Counted from the stretch's first letter, positions 6,439 through 14,015 are shown. The stretch: DNA of 19,539 nucleotides from CAZOIA01 sp964579675 (GCA_964579675.1 CAZOIA010000105.1:1-19539), one strand, 5' to 3'. Numbers and translations: made by a program. Notes: generated from the letters alone by a model not told the origin.

Positions 6439-7467
6439 TCAGTCTGAGCACTTCAACGCTGCGACCACGGCCGCGGTCACGCGACCGCGCACTTCGGGCA
6501 AGCGGCCGCGGACGCGAACGCCGGCGGCGCGCCGGTGCCCGCCACCACCGAAGCGCCCGGCCACCGCCGCGACGTCAACGTCACGCCCGATCATCTCGGG
6601 CGACTTGCTGCGGAAACTGACGCGGATCTCGCCGTCGCCCGGATCGCTGAGCAATACGGATACCGCCACCGGACCGGCCGAGAGCGGTTCGTTGACCAGG
6701 TCCTCCGTCTCGGCGCTCGACGCGCCGGTCCGCTTGAACATGTCCTGGGTGAGCGACATCACCGCCACCGCGCCGTTCGCGTGGAACTCCAGCGTCGCGA
6801 GCATTTCAGCCATCAGCCGAACCCGCGCCGGCGAATAGGACGCGTACAGCCGCGGATACAACACCTCGGGCCGAACGCCCTTGTCCACCAGGGCCGCCGC
6901 CGCCCGGAGCGTCCTCGCATCCGTGTTGGAGAACCGGAACCAGCCGGTGTCCGTCACCAGACCGGTGAACAACGCCTCTGCCACGACCGCATTGATCTTC
7001 CAATGTGTCGTTTCGGACCACTCGTACAACATTGCACACGTAGAGGCTGCCGAGGCGTCGATCACATACAGATCGTCCGATCCGTGGCCCGACAGGTCCT
7101 CCCCCGTCGCGTGGTGGTCCACCACGACTCTGGTGAGTGAACTGGCCTTCAGGTATTCCGCCACCGGCTCGAGCTGGGCCCAACTGCAGGTATCGAGAAT
7201 CACCACGCCGTCGAACTGCGCGTCCAAGGCATCAGGCTGGAGCGGCTGCCACCTGGTGAAGCGGCACGCATCGTCGAGAAACCGATAGCGCGGAGGAACA
7301 TCCTCGTACACGAACGCCGTGGCGGAGCGGCCTGACGATTCGAGTATGCGTTTCATTGCCCCCATCGCGCCCAGGGCGTCGCCGTCCGGGCGGGCGTGGG
7401 AGAGGATCATGATCCTCCCCCAGCCTGCCAGCCGCCGCTCCGCCTGTTTGAGCAGATCACGATCCAT
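6439..7467 (-). CDS. DHH/DHHA1 phosphoesterase, NrnA-like (oligoribonuclease / pAp phosphatase)
   Basis: A 342-aa cytoplasmic, metal-dependent phosphoesterase. Family members of this length (NrnA/YtqI) degrade 2-5 nt RNAs and dephosphorylate 3'-phosphoadenosine 5'-phosphate. The DHH domain shows HARPDGDALG at 24-33, VILDTCSW near 90-97 and VVVDHHATG near 117-125, giving the Asp/His set that binds two Mn ions. The DHHA1 domain ends with RFGGGGHRRAAG, with GGGGH at 307-311, the nucleotide-binding loop. All key residues are intact. The ATG overlaps the stop of the upstream glycosyltransferase by 11 bases, so the two are one transcription unit. In many bacteria nrnA lies beside rbfA/truB, so this neighbour is unusual. 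Substrate preference cannot be read from the sequence. Confidence 0.9.
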   Translation of the reverse strand: MDRDLLKQAERRLAGWGRIMILSHARPDGDALGAMGAMKRILESSGRSATAFVYEDVPPRYRFLDDACRFTRWQPLQPDALDAQFDGVVILDTCSWAQLEPVAEYLKASSLTRVVVDHHATGEDLSGHGSDDLYVIDASAASTCAMLYEWSETTHWKINAVVAEALFTGLVTDTGWFRFSNTDARTLRAAAALVDKGVRPEVLYPRLYASYSPARVRLMAEMLATLEFHANGAVAVMSLTQDMFKRTGASSAETEDLVNEPLSAGPVAVSVLLSDPGDGEIRVSFRSKSPEMIGRDVDVAAVAGRFGGGGHRRAAGVRVRGRLPEVRGRVTAAVVAALKCSD

Positions 7468-8614
7468 CGTTCATCCGCCGGTTACACAAGCCCGTTATCA
7501 GTGCCTCGAACTCCCGGGCCATTCGCTCCACGGTGAACTCCGCTTTGACCTTGGCCCGGGCCTGCTCGCCTAGTGAGCGGCGCAGGGCGGGCCGGTCGAT
7601 CAGCTCGATAAGCACCTCCGCCAGGGCGTCGGCGGTCAACGGCTCGACGAACCGACCCGTGACCCCGTCGATCAGGGCCTCGTCCAGCGATCCGATCCGC
7701 GGGGCGACAAAAGCCCTGCCCGCCGCCATTGCCTCCAGCATCGCCACGCTCAGGCACTCCTGCCAGGCGCTGGTCAGGCACACGATGTCCAAACCCCGCA
7801 TGAGCGTGGCGACGTCGTCGCGTTCGCCGAGCATGGTGATAAACGCTCGCTGCGGGTCGCAGGCGGCCACCATCCGCTCGACCCGCGGGCTCTCCGGACC
7901 GCCGCCGATGATAACAAACTGGCAACCCGGACGCGCGGTGCGGGTCCTTGCCGCCGCCTGGATGAAAAGGTCGTGCCGCTTGTCCGCCCGCAGGTTGGCA
8001 ACGATGCCCACCACGATTGTCTCATCGCTTGCGCCCAGGAGTTGCCTCGCCTGCCCCCGGTCGTCCGTGCGTTGGAATGCCCCGTCGCTGATTCCGTTTC
8101 GGATCACGTGCAGCCGATCCGCCGGGACTCGTTCCAGAGCGACCAACGCTTCACGGTGCCGCTCGCCCAACGCGACGAACGCATCCACGCAGTCGTAGAG
8201 CCGGCGATTGATCCACTCGAAGGTCAGATGTCCGGGCATCGGGAAGATGTGCGACCAGACCATCATCGCCGCGCCGGCCTGACGGGCGGCCAGGGTGGAC
8301 CAGAACATCCGGTCTCCGCCGTTGCCCACCGCCATCACGCACGCCGGCTGATGCGGCTCGATCAACGTGGACAGCCTGGCCACCACCCGCAGATCCAGCT
8401 TGTGTTTGAGCAGGCGGGCATACAGGGGCACCGACCGTTCGGCAAGCTGCTCGGCCCCGACGCCCGGCTCCCTGAGGCACGCGACCACCGGCTCGACCAC
8501 CGCCGGGTCAAGGGCCAGGGCCAGGCGAACCAGCATCGCCTCCGCCCCACCCCGGGCGAGCGTGTTGGTCACCAGCAGGAGCCGGATGGGTTGATCCGGG
8601 TGGTCAGGCGTCAT
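7457..8614 (-). CDS. Glycosyltransferase, GT4-type GT-B fold
   Basis: A cytoplasmic or membrane-associated glycosyltransferase that likely adds a sugar from an NDP-sugar to a lipid or glycan acceptor. The N-terminal Rossmann domain opens with IRLLLVTNTLARGGAEAMLVRLA, where the GGAE loop is typical. A linker reads RLHVIRNGISDGAF. The C-terminal donor domain has VVGIVANLRADKRHDLFIQAAA, FVIIGGGPE, LGERDDV and LTSAWQECLSVAMLEAMAAGRAFVAP, corresponding to the E-x7-E nucleotide-sugar motif. TGRFV follows. I chose ATG 8614 (385 aa), the start nearest the first beta strand, with GGTGATGG about 9 bases upstream; GTG 8650 (397 aa) or ATG 8626 are alternatives. It overlaps the NrnA-like gene downstream and is divergent from the arsC-like gene. 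Acceptor and sugar are unknown. Confidence 0.87.
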   Translation of the reverse strand: MTPDHPDQPIRLLLVTNTLARGGAEAMLVRLALALDPAVVEPVVACLREPGVGAEQLAERSVPLYARLLKHKLDLRVVARLSTLIEPHQPACVMAVGNGGDRMFWSTLAARQAGAAMMVWSHIFPMPGHLTFEWINRRLYDCVDAFVALGERHREALVALERVPADRLHVIRNGISDGAFQRTDDRGQARQLLGASDETIVVGIVANLRADKRHDLFIQAAARTRTARPGCQFVIIGGGPESPRVERMVAACDPQRAFITMLGERDDVATLMRGLDIVCLTSAWQECLSVAMLEAMAAGRAFVAPRIGSLDEALIDGVTGRFVEPLTADALAEVLIELIDRPALRRSLGEQARAKVKAEFTVERMAREFEALITGLCNRRMNDGS

Positions 8615-8663
8615 CGTTAGCACCATCACCGAAACAGGTTGCCTGCGCACTCAAGCTGAGCAA

Positions 8664-8692
8664 TTCCCACAAAGACTGTCAATCGGCATAAT
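8664..8692 (+). promoter_or_regulatory. Probable promoter of the arsC-like gene; overlaps a reverse extended -10
   Basis: TTCCCA (8664-8669, 4 of 6), 17-base spacer, CATAAT (8687-8692, 5 of 6). On the opposite strand the same AT-rich patch reads TGGTATTAT (TATTAT at 8693-8688), an extended -10 that could drive the divergent glycosyltransferase gene. A perfect stem GGCGGC/GCCGCC with a 5-base loop (8702-8718) would lie at the start of the arsC leader. Confidence 0.35.
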
Positions 8693-8778
8693 ACCACCAA
8701 CGGCGGCATCGGGCCGCCCGAGGCAGGAAGCTCCGATTCCAACCGACGGGCAGCGCGCCCCACAGAAAGGACCCGGCC

Positions 8779-9261
8779 ATGCCTGCTCCGTACAACGTGC
8801 TGTTCATCTGCACGGGCAACGCCTGCCGATCACAGATGGCCGAGGCCCTGCTCCGCCACATGGGTGGGGACCGGTTCAACGCCCACAGCGCCGGCACCGA
8901 GCCCGCCGGGTTCATCCACCCGCTCGTGATCGAGACGATGGAGCGGATGAACGTCCCGATCGAGGGCCAGTACTCAAAGGGCTGGAACGAGTTCGCCCGC
9001 GAGCCCCATGACATCATCATCACGCTCTGTGACAACGCGGCCAGTCAGCCCTGCCCCGCGTGGTCCGGCAACCCGGCCACCGCCCACTGGAGCCTGCCCG
9101 ATCCCTCGTTCTACCCCGGCTCTGAGCATGATCGCCGTGCCGCGGCCGAGGCCATCGCCCGGCGGCTCCAATACTGGATCGGCCAACTCATCACCCTGCC
9201 CCTCGACAACCTGACACCCGACCAGCTCAAGAGCGAGCTTCAGCGCATCGGAGAGGTCTGA
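8779..9261 (+). CDS. arsC: Arsenate reductase (thioredoxin-type) / LMW protein-tyrosine-phosphatase family
   Basis: A 160-aa cytosolic protein of the low-molecular-weight phosphatase fold. The P-loop CTGNACR is at residues 11-17 (C-x5-R) and the general-acid Asp108 is in LPDPS. Two further cysteines, C84 (ITLC) and C92 (QPCP), match the redox relay of thioredoxin-coupled arsenate reductases (C10, C82, C89 in the Staphylococcus enzyme), with one extra residue between the last pair. This makes arsenate reduction to arsenite the best prediction, with a phosphatase as the alternative. AAAGGA lies 7 bases before the ATG. No arsR, arsB or acr3 is nearby, so the gene stands alone here. A 6-bp GC hairpin follows the stop. 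Confidence 0.85.
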   Translation: MPAPYNVLFICTGNACRSQMAEALLRHMGGDRFNAHSAGTEPAGFIHPLVIETMERMNVPIEGQYSKGWNEFAREPHDIIITLCDNAASQPCPAWSGNPATAHWSLPDPSFYPGSEHDRRAAAEAIARRLQYWIGQLITLPLDNLTPDQLKSELQRIGEV

Positions 9262-9574
9262 CGGTTTCCCGCCAGTCGGGCGGGCAGCGGAGCGGTACCT
9301 CGTTTTTCCGAACCCCGACCGTCAGGGAGGGGATTATCTGCGGATGCGGATGCGCCGGGGCCGCCTTTTTATGGGCGCGCTACGGAGACGGGTTCGCTTC
9401 CTTGCGGTCGCGGTTCGGAAACACCTGGGGGGCGGCGCTTTCCGACGAGCCGCCCAGAGTGTCCATGGCCCCGGGAGTCTCCTTAGCGCCTCTGGAATCT
9501 CCGACGAGAACGGTTACCATGTCCCGCACAGATCGCTGGATCCAACAGCCTGAACAAGAAAAGAGGAGAACACG
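9262..9574. other. Gene-free region upstream of the NCS1 permease
   Basis: This 313-base stretch has no supported gene. Directly after arsC a hairpin CCCGCC/GGCGGG (9268-9273, 9279-9284, 5-base loop) may help end transcription, although no T-run follows it closely (TTTTT appears about 20 bases later). GCGG..CCGC followed by CTTTTT near 9352-9370 is another weak terminator-like spot. CCGACGAG occurs twice (near 9441 and 9499). I found no known riboswitch signature and no clear promoter, yet the length and the strong GAGGAG ribosome site at its end suggest a leader for the permease. Confidence 0.4.
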
Positions 9575-10987
9575 ATGGCCAACGAAAGTCTTCCGAGTTA
9601 CCTGGCTTCCGCACAACCGAACCCGTCTGCAAACCGCGGGCCCTGGTATGCGAACACGGCACAGGCGTACGCGGGCATATTCCTGTGGATCGCGTTCTAC
9701 AACCAACTCGGCAGTCCGCTGAAGCACGGCAACGTCGCGTGGGCCCTTCTCGGCCTGGTGGCAGCCGGCCTGATCAGCTACCTGCTCTTCTACAGGGTGT
9801 TCGGGCTGCTCGGCATGAGGACGGGGATGCCGCTTTACGTGGTGGGCAGCTCGACGTTTGGAACCAAGGGCGGATACATATTCCCGGGTATCTTCATGGG
9901 CCTGCTGCAGATCGGCTGGTACAGCGTGGCGACTTACTTTGCCACGGACCTGGTGTTGCGAGCGATTGGCCAGACGCCCATTTCGATCTTCGGCCCCGAG
10001 GGCAGCCATGGGTTCAGCCTTCTCTTCATCGTCGTCGCCGTAGCCTGGGGTTACCTGTTTGCCACGCTTGGCGCCCTCGGCATTCAATACGTCGCCAAGG
10101 TCTCCACCTTTTTCCCGATCGTGCCGCTGGTCATGCTGATCGTGGCCGCCGTAAGCGCGGCTTCGGGCGTGGGCAAGTTCGATACCCCCGCCGAGAGCCC
10201 CAGCTCGCTGATTCCGGTGTGCCTGATGATCCAGTTGGTGGTCGGCTTCTTTGCCACGGCAGGGGCGGCCGGCGTGGACTTCTGCACGGCGAACCGCAAC
10301 GAGAGCGACGTGAACCTGGCGGGACTGACCGGCGTGGCGCTGGCGGTGATCATCGCGGGCGGTCTGGCGGTGCTGACGGTGGCCGGCGCCAACGGCATGA
10401 ACCCGGACCTCAAGGTATTCACCTTCGCGGGCTCTCTGGAGACCGCCAGCCCGGGTCTGGCCAAGGTCATGTTCCTCCTGTTCGCGATCGGCTCGGTCGC
10501 CCCGGCCTGTTTCTGTGCGAGCATCATCGGCAACAGCCTCTCGACGATGATCCCCTCCGTGCCGCGAGTCACGATCACCCTTGCCGGTGCGACGATCGGG
10601 ATCGTCCTGGCCGCCCTCGGCGTGGCGGGCAACCTCGAGCCGTTCTTCGGTCTGATCGGCGCATCATTCGGCCCGATCTGCGGGGCGATGGTGGCGGACT
10701 ACCTGTTGTCGGGCAGGAAGTGGCCCGGACCCCGGGCAGGTGTGAGTATCCCGGGCTACGTGGCGTGGGTCACCGGCTTTGCCGTGGGCATCTGCAACAA
10801 CGACGTGGTCACGAAGCTCCTGGGCGGCGAGGGTCACGAGATCCTGCCCGGGTGGCACCCGACCGCGGTGTACTCGTTCATCGTCGGGTTCATCGTGTAT
10901 GCCGTGTTGGCCAAAGCCGGCCTCGAGCCCAAGCCGGTGGCACTGCCCGCCGCGGGGGCGGCCCGGGCGGCGGAAGGCTCCGCGTAA
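9575..10987 (+). CDS. NCS1-family permease, cytosine/purine transporter-like (CodB type)
   Basis: A 470-aa inner-membrane protein with about 12 hydrophobic segments, the size and layout of nucleobase:cation symporter-1 proteins that import cytosine, purines, allantoin or related bases. The N-terminal region has GPWYANTAQAYAGIFLWIAFYNQLGS, in the place where this family carries its first helix and substrate-site residues. A GMRTGMPLYVVGSSTFG segment corresponds to the family's conserved second helix and loop. The GAMVADYLLSGRKWP segment near residues 368-382 is the usual late-helix ADY(W/L)L motif. GAGGAG at 9563-9568 lies 6 bases before the ATG. No deaminase or nucleobase-catabolism gene is adjacent, so the substrate is uncertain. 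It is convergent with pyruvate kinase. A short tail rich in Ala follows the last helix. Confidence 0.82.
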   Translation: MANESLPSYLASAQPNPSANRGPWYANTAQAYAGIFLWIAFYNQLGSPLKHGNVAWALLGLVAAGLISYLLFYRVFGLLGMRTGMPLYVVGSSTFGTKGGYIFPGIFMGLLQIGWYSVATYFATDLVLRAIGQTPISIFGPEGSHGFSLLFIVVAVAWGYLFATLGALGIQYVAKVSTFFPIVPLVMLIVAAVSAASGVGKFDTPAESPSSLIPVCLMIQLVVGFFATAGAAGVDFCTANRNESDVNLAGLTGVALAVIIAGGLAVLTVAGANGMNPDLKVFTFAGSLETASPGLAKVMFLLFAIGSVAPACFCASIIGNSLSTMIPSVPRVTITLAGATIGIVLAALGVAGNLEPFFGLIGASFGPICGAMVADYLLSGRKWPGPRAGVSIPGYVAWVTGFAVGICNNDVVTKLLGGEGHEILPGWHPTAVYSFIVGFIVYAVLAKAGLEPKPVALPAAGAARAAEGSA

Positions 10988-11009
10988 CCGGCGCACGTCA
11001 CCACGCCGG
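10988..11009. terminator. Hairpin between convergent permease and pyk genes
   Basis: CCGGCG (10988-10993) pairs with CGCCGG (11004-11009) over a 10-base loop, beginning the base after the permease stop. There is no adjacent T-run on either strand, so this is at best a weak terminator. The rest of the 125-base convergent gap shows nothing else I can name. Confidence 0.3.
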
Positions 11010-11112
11010 ATGAGGTCAATCAGGACGCTGATCGGGCATGGTGCATCGGCCCGGAGCCCCGGCAGAGAAGTCCCGTGAGTGCCCGCACCGGGCAGTCAAT
11101 ACCCGGGATTGC

Positions 11113-12564
11113 TCAGGAAGCAGGGGACCGCCGGGTCAGACGCTCGCTGCTGCCGACCGGATGGATGAACAGGGCGTCCGTTTCCCCGGGCAGGTCCGTG
11201 CGACTGTCCGCGACGATGACGATCTGATCGTCGGCCGAGGCGAGACGCCGATCCAGCAGCACCGTATCGAGATCGGCGAGCATCTTCTCCATCCTCCCCG
11301 GCTGAGTGCGGCAAATGGGCACGACGCCATAAAGCAGGGCCATCTGCCGACAGATGCGCTCATTCGGTGCCAGGGCAACGATCGGCTGGTCGATCCGGAG
11401 CTTGCTGAGAAGTCGAGGGGTCTCGCCGCTCTCGGTCCAGACCGCCACGAGGCACGCTTTCAATTCGCCGGCGACGAGGCCCGCGCCACGGACCACGGCG
11501 GTGGCGACGGGCAGCGTGGTCATCTGGTCCGTGCCCAGCTCGTCGCCGTAGCGCGTCCCGAACGATTCGGTGTGCTCGGCAACCCTGCGGATCATCCGAA
11601 CCGCTTCGAGCGGATATCGCCCCACCGACGTCTCCGCCGACAACATGACGGCGTCAGCGTGATCGAGAATGGCATTGGCAACGTCGCTCACCTCCGCCCG
11701 CGTCGGCACGGGGGCGCCCACCATGGACTGGAGCATCTGGGTGGCGATGATCACCGGCGTGCCGGTACGCCGGCAGTGAAGGGCGATCTCCTTCTGGATG
11801 ATCGGCACCCGCGAGACGTCCATCTCCACGCCGAGATCACCCCGGGCGACCAGGACGACGTCCGACTGCCTTACGATCTCTTCGAGATGCTCGATGGCCT
11901 CGGGTTTCTCGATCTTCGCGACGACGTGAATGCTGCTGCCATGCTGATCCAGGATTTGCCGGAGCTCGGCGACGTCCTCCGGCCGGCGGACAAACGACAG
12001 GGCAACGAAATCGAGCTGGTTGCGAACCGCCCATTCGAGGTTCGTGCGATCCTTCTCCGTCAGGGCGGGGGCGGATACCTGAGAATCCGGCAGGTTGATT
12101 CCCTTGCGGTCACTGACGACACCGCCGACCTCGCACGTGCAGATGAGTTCATTCGCCCGCTTTTCCGTGACCCGCAGCAGGACGTTCCCGTCATCGATCA
12201 GGAGTCGATGATCGATCCGGGCATCGTCAACCAGGGCGGGGTAATTGCTGCTGAGGAGCCGCGCCGAACCCTCGATCGGCTTTCGCTGGAAGATGACCTG
12301 TTGACCGGGGATGAGCTCGCATCGACCGCCCGCGATCCGACCAACGCGGATCTTGGGACCACACAAATCGCCCATCACTGCGACGATCGTTCCGCGCTCA
12401 GCCGCCAGGTCGCGGACGCGCTTCAGCGATGCTTCGTGCCCTTCCAGCGTGCCGTGAGAGAAATTGAGCCTGAAGGCGTTCACCCCGGCGTCGATCATCG
12501 CACCGATGCTGGCGGTGTCGTCGCACGCGGGCCCGATCGTGGCAACCAGTTTCGTCCTGATCAT
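11113..12564 (-). CDS. pyk: Pyruvate kinase
   Basis: Catalyses phosphoenolpyruvate + ADP to pyruvate + ATP, the last step of glycolysis, in the cytosol. From ATG 12564 the protein has 483 residues, normal for bacterial enzymes. It opens with MIRTKLVATIGPAC, the usual start. NFSHGTLEGH, GDLCGPKIRVG, LIDDGNVLLRV, LSFVRRPEDV, the active-site VVAKIEKPEAI (catalytic Lys and Glu), VLVARGDLGVE, IIATQMLQSM and VMLSAETSVGRYP follow in order. The C-terminal effector domain is present. An upstream in-frame GTG (12591) would add nine residues outside the family alignment. No Shine-Dalgarno precedes ATG 12564; instead a -10-like TAGAAT ends 7 bases upstream, suggesting a leaderless mRNA. It is divergent from the amidohydrolase gene. 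Confidence 0.96.
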   Translation of the reverse strand: MIRTKLVATIGPACDDTASIGAMIDAGVNAFRLNFSHGTLEGHEASLKRVRDLAAERGTIVAVMGDLCGPKIRVGRIAGGRCELIPGQQVIFQRKPIEGSARLLSSNYPALVDDARIDHRLLIDDGNVLLRVTEKRANELICTCEVGGVVSDRKGINLPDSQVSAPALTEKDRTNLEWAVRNQLDFVALSFVRRPEDVAELRQILDQHGSSIHVVAKIEKPEAIEHLEEIVRQSDVVLVARGDLGVEMDVSRVPIIQKEIALHCRRTGTPVIIATQMLQSMVGAPVPTRAEVSDVANAILDHADAVMLSAETSVGRYPLEAVRMIRRVAEHTESFGTRYGDELGTDQMTTLPVATAVVRGAGLVAGELKACLVAVWTESGETPRLLSKLRIDQPIVALAPNERICRQMALLYGVVPICRTQPGRMEKMLADLDTVLLDRRLASADDQIVIVADSRTDLPGETDALFIHPVGSSERLTRRSPAS

Positions 12565-12571
12565 GCCCGAG

Positions 12572-12599
12572 ATTCTATTCGCCCGGCTCACGGCCGCAA
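12572..12599 (-). promoter_or_regulatory. Probable pyk promoter giving a leaderless transcript
   Basis: On the minus strand TTGCGG (12599-12594, 3 of 6), 16-base spacer, TAGAAT (12577-12572, 5 of 6). The expected start, about 7 bases downstream, falls on the pyk ATG at 12564, which lacks a Shine-Dalgarno sequence. Confidence 0.4.
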
Positions 12600-12758
12600 T
12601 GCGCCGGTCGGGATGCGGGCGATCTCATCGTAACGCCGCCATATCCTCACCGGCATCTGCACAATCACCCTGCTCGCAGGCCCGCCCGGGCGCTCACGCG
12701 GAATCTGCCGCCCCCCCGGCAGCGATCCACGAGACTCCGTTTTCATAAGCGTGCCGAA

Positions 12759-12787
12759 TTGACCAAGCCGGGGGAATCCGTTATAGA
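12759..12787 (+). promoter_or_regulatory. Sigma70-type promoter of the amidohydrolase gene
   Basis: TTGACC (12759-12764, 5 of 6), exactly 17 bases, TATAGA (12782-12787, 4 of 6). The predicted start is near 12794, giving an ~80-base leader before the ATG at 12875. Confidence 0.55.
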
Positions 12788-12794
12788 AGAGTGC

Positions 12795-12838
12795 CGGGCG
12801 GCGGAATTGCACAGGATGGGACCCGGTTCCGCCGCCCG
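12795..12838 (+). promoter_or_regulatory. Strong 5' leader stem-loop
   Basis: CGGGCGGCGGAA (12795-12806) and TTCCGCCGCCCG (12827-12838) form a perfect 12-bp stem with a 20-base loop. The stem begins at the predicted transcription start, so the RNA would carry a 5'-terminal hairpin. No T-run follows, arguing against a terminator. Possible roles are mRNA stabilisation or a protein/ligand-binding leader; I recognise no known riboswitch class. Confidence 0.55.
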
Positions 12839-12874
12839 TATCGGATCTCGGCTCTGGTAATCCGACCACAAACG

Positions 12875-13774
12875 ATGATCATTGATTGTCACACACACGT
12901 CTGGGAGTCTGTGGAGCAGTTGGGGCGCGGCACGGGCCTGTGGAACAGCCGGCGCCACGGGCAAGGGTCGCCCAAGGCTGCCACGGGGGACCATCTTGCC
13001 GCCACGAAGCCGGTGGACAAGACCTTTGTCCTGGCTTTTAAGAGCCACTACCTGGCCGCCGACATCTCCAACGATTTCGTCGCCAGCTACGTCCGCCAGC
13101 ACACGGACCGCCTGGTCGGTTTCGCCTCGGTCGATCCCTCCCGTCCCGCCGAGGCCATCCAGGATCTCCGCCGGGCTCGCGATGAGCTGGGGATGCAGGG
13201 CGTGACCGTGTGGCCGGCGGCGCAGGATTTCCACCCCGCCTCGACCGCGGCCAAGCAGGTCTATGCCGAAGCCTGCCGGCTCACCATGCCGGTCATGTTT
13301 CACACGGACGTCCGGGCCTCGACGACCAGCAAAATGGAGTACGCACGCCCTTACCTCCTGGACGAGGTGGCCCGGGAGTTCCCCGAGTTGAAGATCATCG
13401 TCTCTCAGCTCGGTTACCCGTGGGCTGAGGAAACGATCGTTCTGCTGGGCAAGCACGAGAGCGTGTTTGCCGATGTCAGCGGGCTGCTGCGCCACCCCTG
13501 GCACGCCTACAACGCGCTAACGTTGGCCTACCAGGCCGGGGTCATGGATCGTCTGCTGTTCGGAAGTAATTTCCCATACACGTCGCCCGCAGCCTGCATC
13601 GAGTGGCTCTACAACATCAACCAGTTTTCCCACGGCACCAACCTGCCGACGATTCCGCGGGAGCAGCTCCGGCGAATCGTTGAGCGAGACTCTCTGGAGC
13701 TGCTGGGCATCGAGTCGAACAGCATGCCCGCCCCCCGCGAGCCCGACACAACTGTGATCCAGACCGAAGACTGA
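12875..13774 (+). CDS. Amidohydrolase-2 family TIM-barrel protein with altered metal site
   Basis: A 299-aa protein of the amidohydrolase-related (ACMSD-like) superfamily, normally zinc-dependent hydrolases or decarboxylases. It starts MIIDCHTHVWE, the strand-1 HxH motif (H6, H8). H143 in VMFHTDV is the strand-4/5 ligand position. In relatives the next motif is (S/A)HxGxPW and the last is FGS(D)xP. Here these read VSQLGYPW (Q178) and FGSNFPY (N232), so the usual His and Asp are Gln and Asn. The fold is clear but standard catalysis is doubtful. I chose ATG 12875 because conserved sequence begins there; an in-frame ATG at 12791 would precede the predicted transcript start. No strong Shine-Dalgarno is visible. 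Substrate unknown. It stands alone, divergent from pyk. Confidence 0.85.
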   Translation: MIIDCHTHVWESVEQLGRGTGLWNSRRHGQGSPKAATGDHLAATKPVDKTFVLAFKSHYLAADISNDFVASYVRQHTDRLVGFASVDPSRPAEAIQDLRRARDELGMQGVTVWPAAQDFHPASTAAKQVYAEACRLTMPVMFHTDVRASTTSKMEYARPYLLDEVAREFPELKIIVSQLGYPWAEETIVLLGKHESVFADVSGLLRHPWHAYNALTLAYQAGVMDRLLFGSNFPYTSPAACIEWLYNINQFSHGTNLPTIPREQLRRIVERDSLELLGIESNSMPAPREPDTTVIQTED

Positions 13775-13816
13775 CCGATTCTGTTACCCGGATAATCACA
13801 ACTTTAAAGACCCGTG

Positions 13817-13892
13817 GGCTTGAAGCCGGCGCGGCCGTTTCAGCGTGCAGGCGGCTACAATCGCTTCTGAGACACCGCCCGGGCTTCAAGCC
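13817..13892. repeat. Inverted pair of quasi-palindromes after the amidohydrolase gene
   Basis: GGCTTGAAGCC (13817-13827) and its exact reverse complement GGCTTCAAGCC (13882-13892) lie 54 bases apart. Each copy is itself a near-perfect palindrome (GGCTT/AAGCC around one base). They lie in the 241-base gap between the amidohydrolase and DUF4416 genes, where I see no gene. This may be a terminator or a dispersed small repeat. Confidence 0.45.
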
Positions 13893-13980
13893 AGTGGCTC
13901 GTTGTTGGCAATCCTGCGGCCCGTCGTGGGTGCTTCATTGCGCACGGCCGTTTGACGGGGGCTCCGGCTTGCGCGCGCCG

Positions 13981-14008
13981 TTGATTTGCCGGTCATCCCA
14001 GATACACT
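13981..14008 (+). promoter_or_regulatory. Candidate promoter for the DUF4416-glycan operon
   Basis: TTGATT (13981-13986, 4 of 6), 16-base spacer, TACACT (14003-14008, 4 of 6). The expected start falls at 14015-14016, on the chosen ATG of the DUF4416 gene, which has no Shine-Dalgarno sequence. Confidence 0.35.
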
Positions 14009-14015
14009 GTCCGGC

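Larger units (their letters stand above)
12565..12874. other. Divergent regulatory region between pyk and the amidohydrolase gene
   Basis: This 310-base stretch has no supported gene. It holds a pyk promoter candidate at its left end, an unremarkable GC-rich middle (about 12620-12740), a well-formed promoter for the amidohydrolase gene (12759-12787) and a perfect 12-bp hairpin (12795-12838). Each element is listed separately. Confidence 0.55.

Noticed and set aside
6196..6447. An 83-codon frame after the DUF6941-like gene
   Set aside because: It overlaps that gene's end, runs through the inverted repeats into the NrnA-like gene, and has no motif or ribosome site.
9385..9400. GGTTCG-like sequence suggesting a tRNA T-arm
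   Set aside because: No matching acceptor stem, anticodon arm or D-arm can be built around it.
9262..9574. Possible riboswitch before the NCS1 permease
   Set aside because: I searched by eye for TPP, purine, preQ1 and guanidine signatures and saw none. Only short hairpins are present.
9685..11013. A 442-codon + strand frame inside the NCS1 permease gene
   Set aside because: The translation is Arg/Gly/Pro-rich and lacks membrane segments, while the overlapping frame encodes a clear transporter. It is a frame shadow.
11038..12633. A 531-codon open frame on the + strand opposite pyruvate kinase
   Set aside because: It is longer than pyk but its translation is rich in His, Arg, Asp and Gln with no recognisable motif, and it mirrors the conserved pyk codons. 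It is a high-GC antisense shadow.
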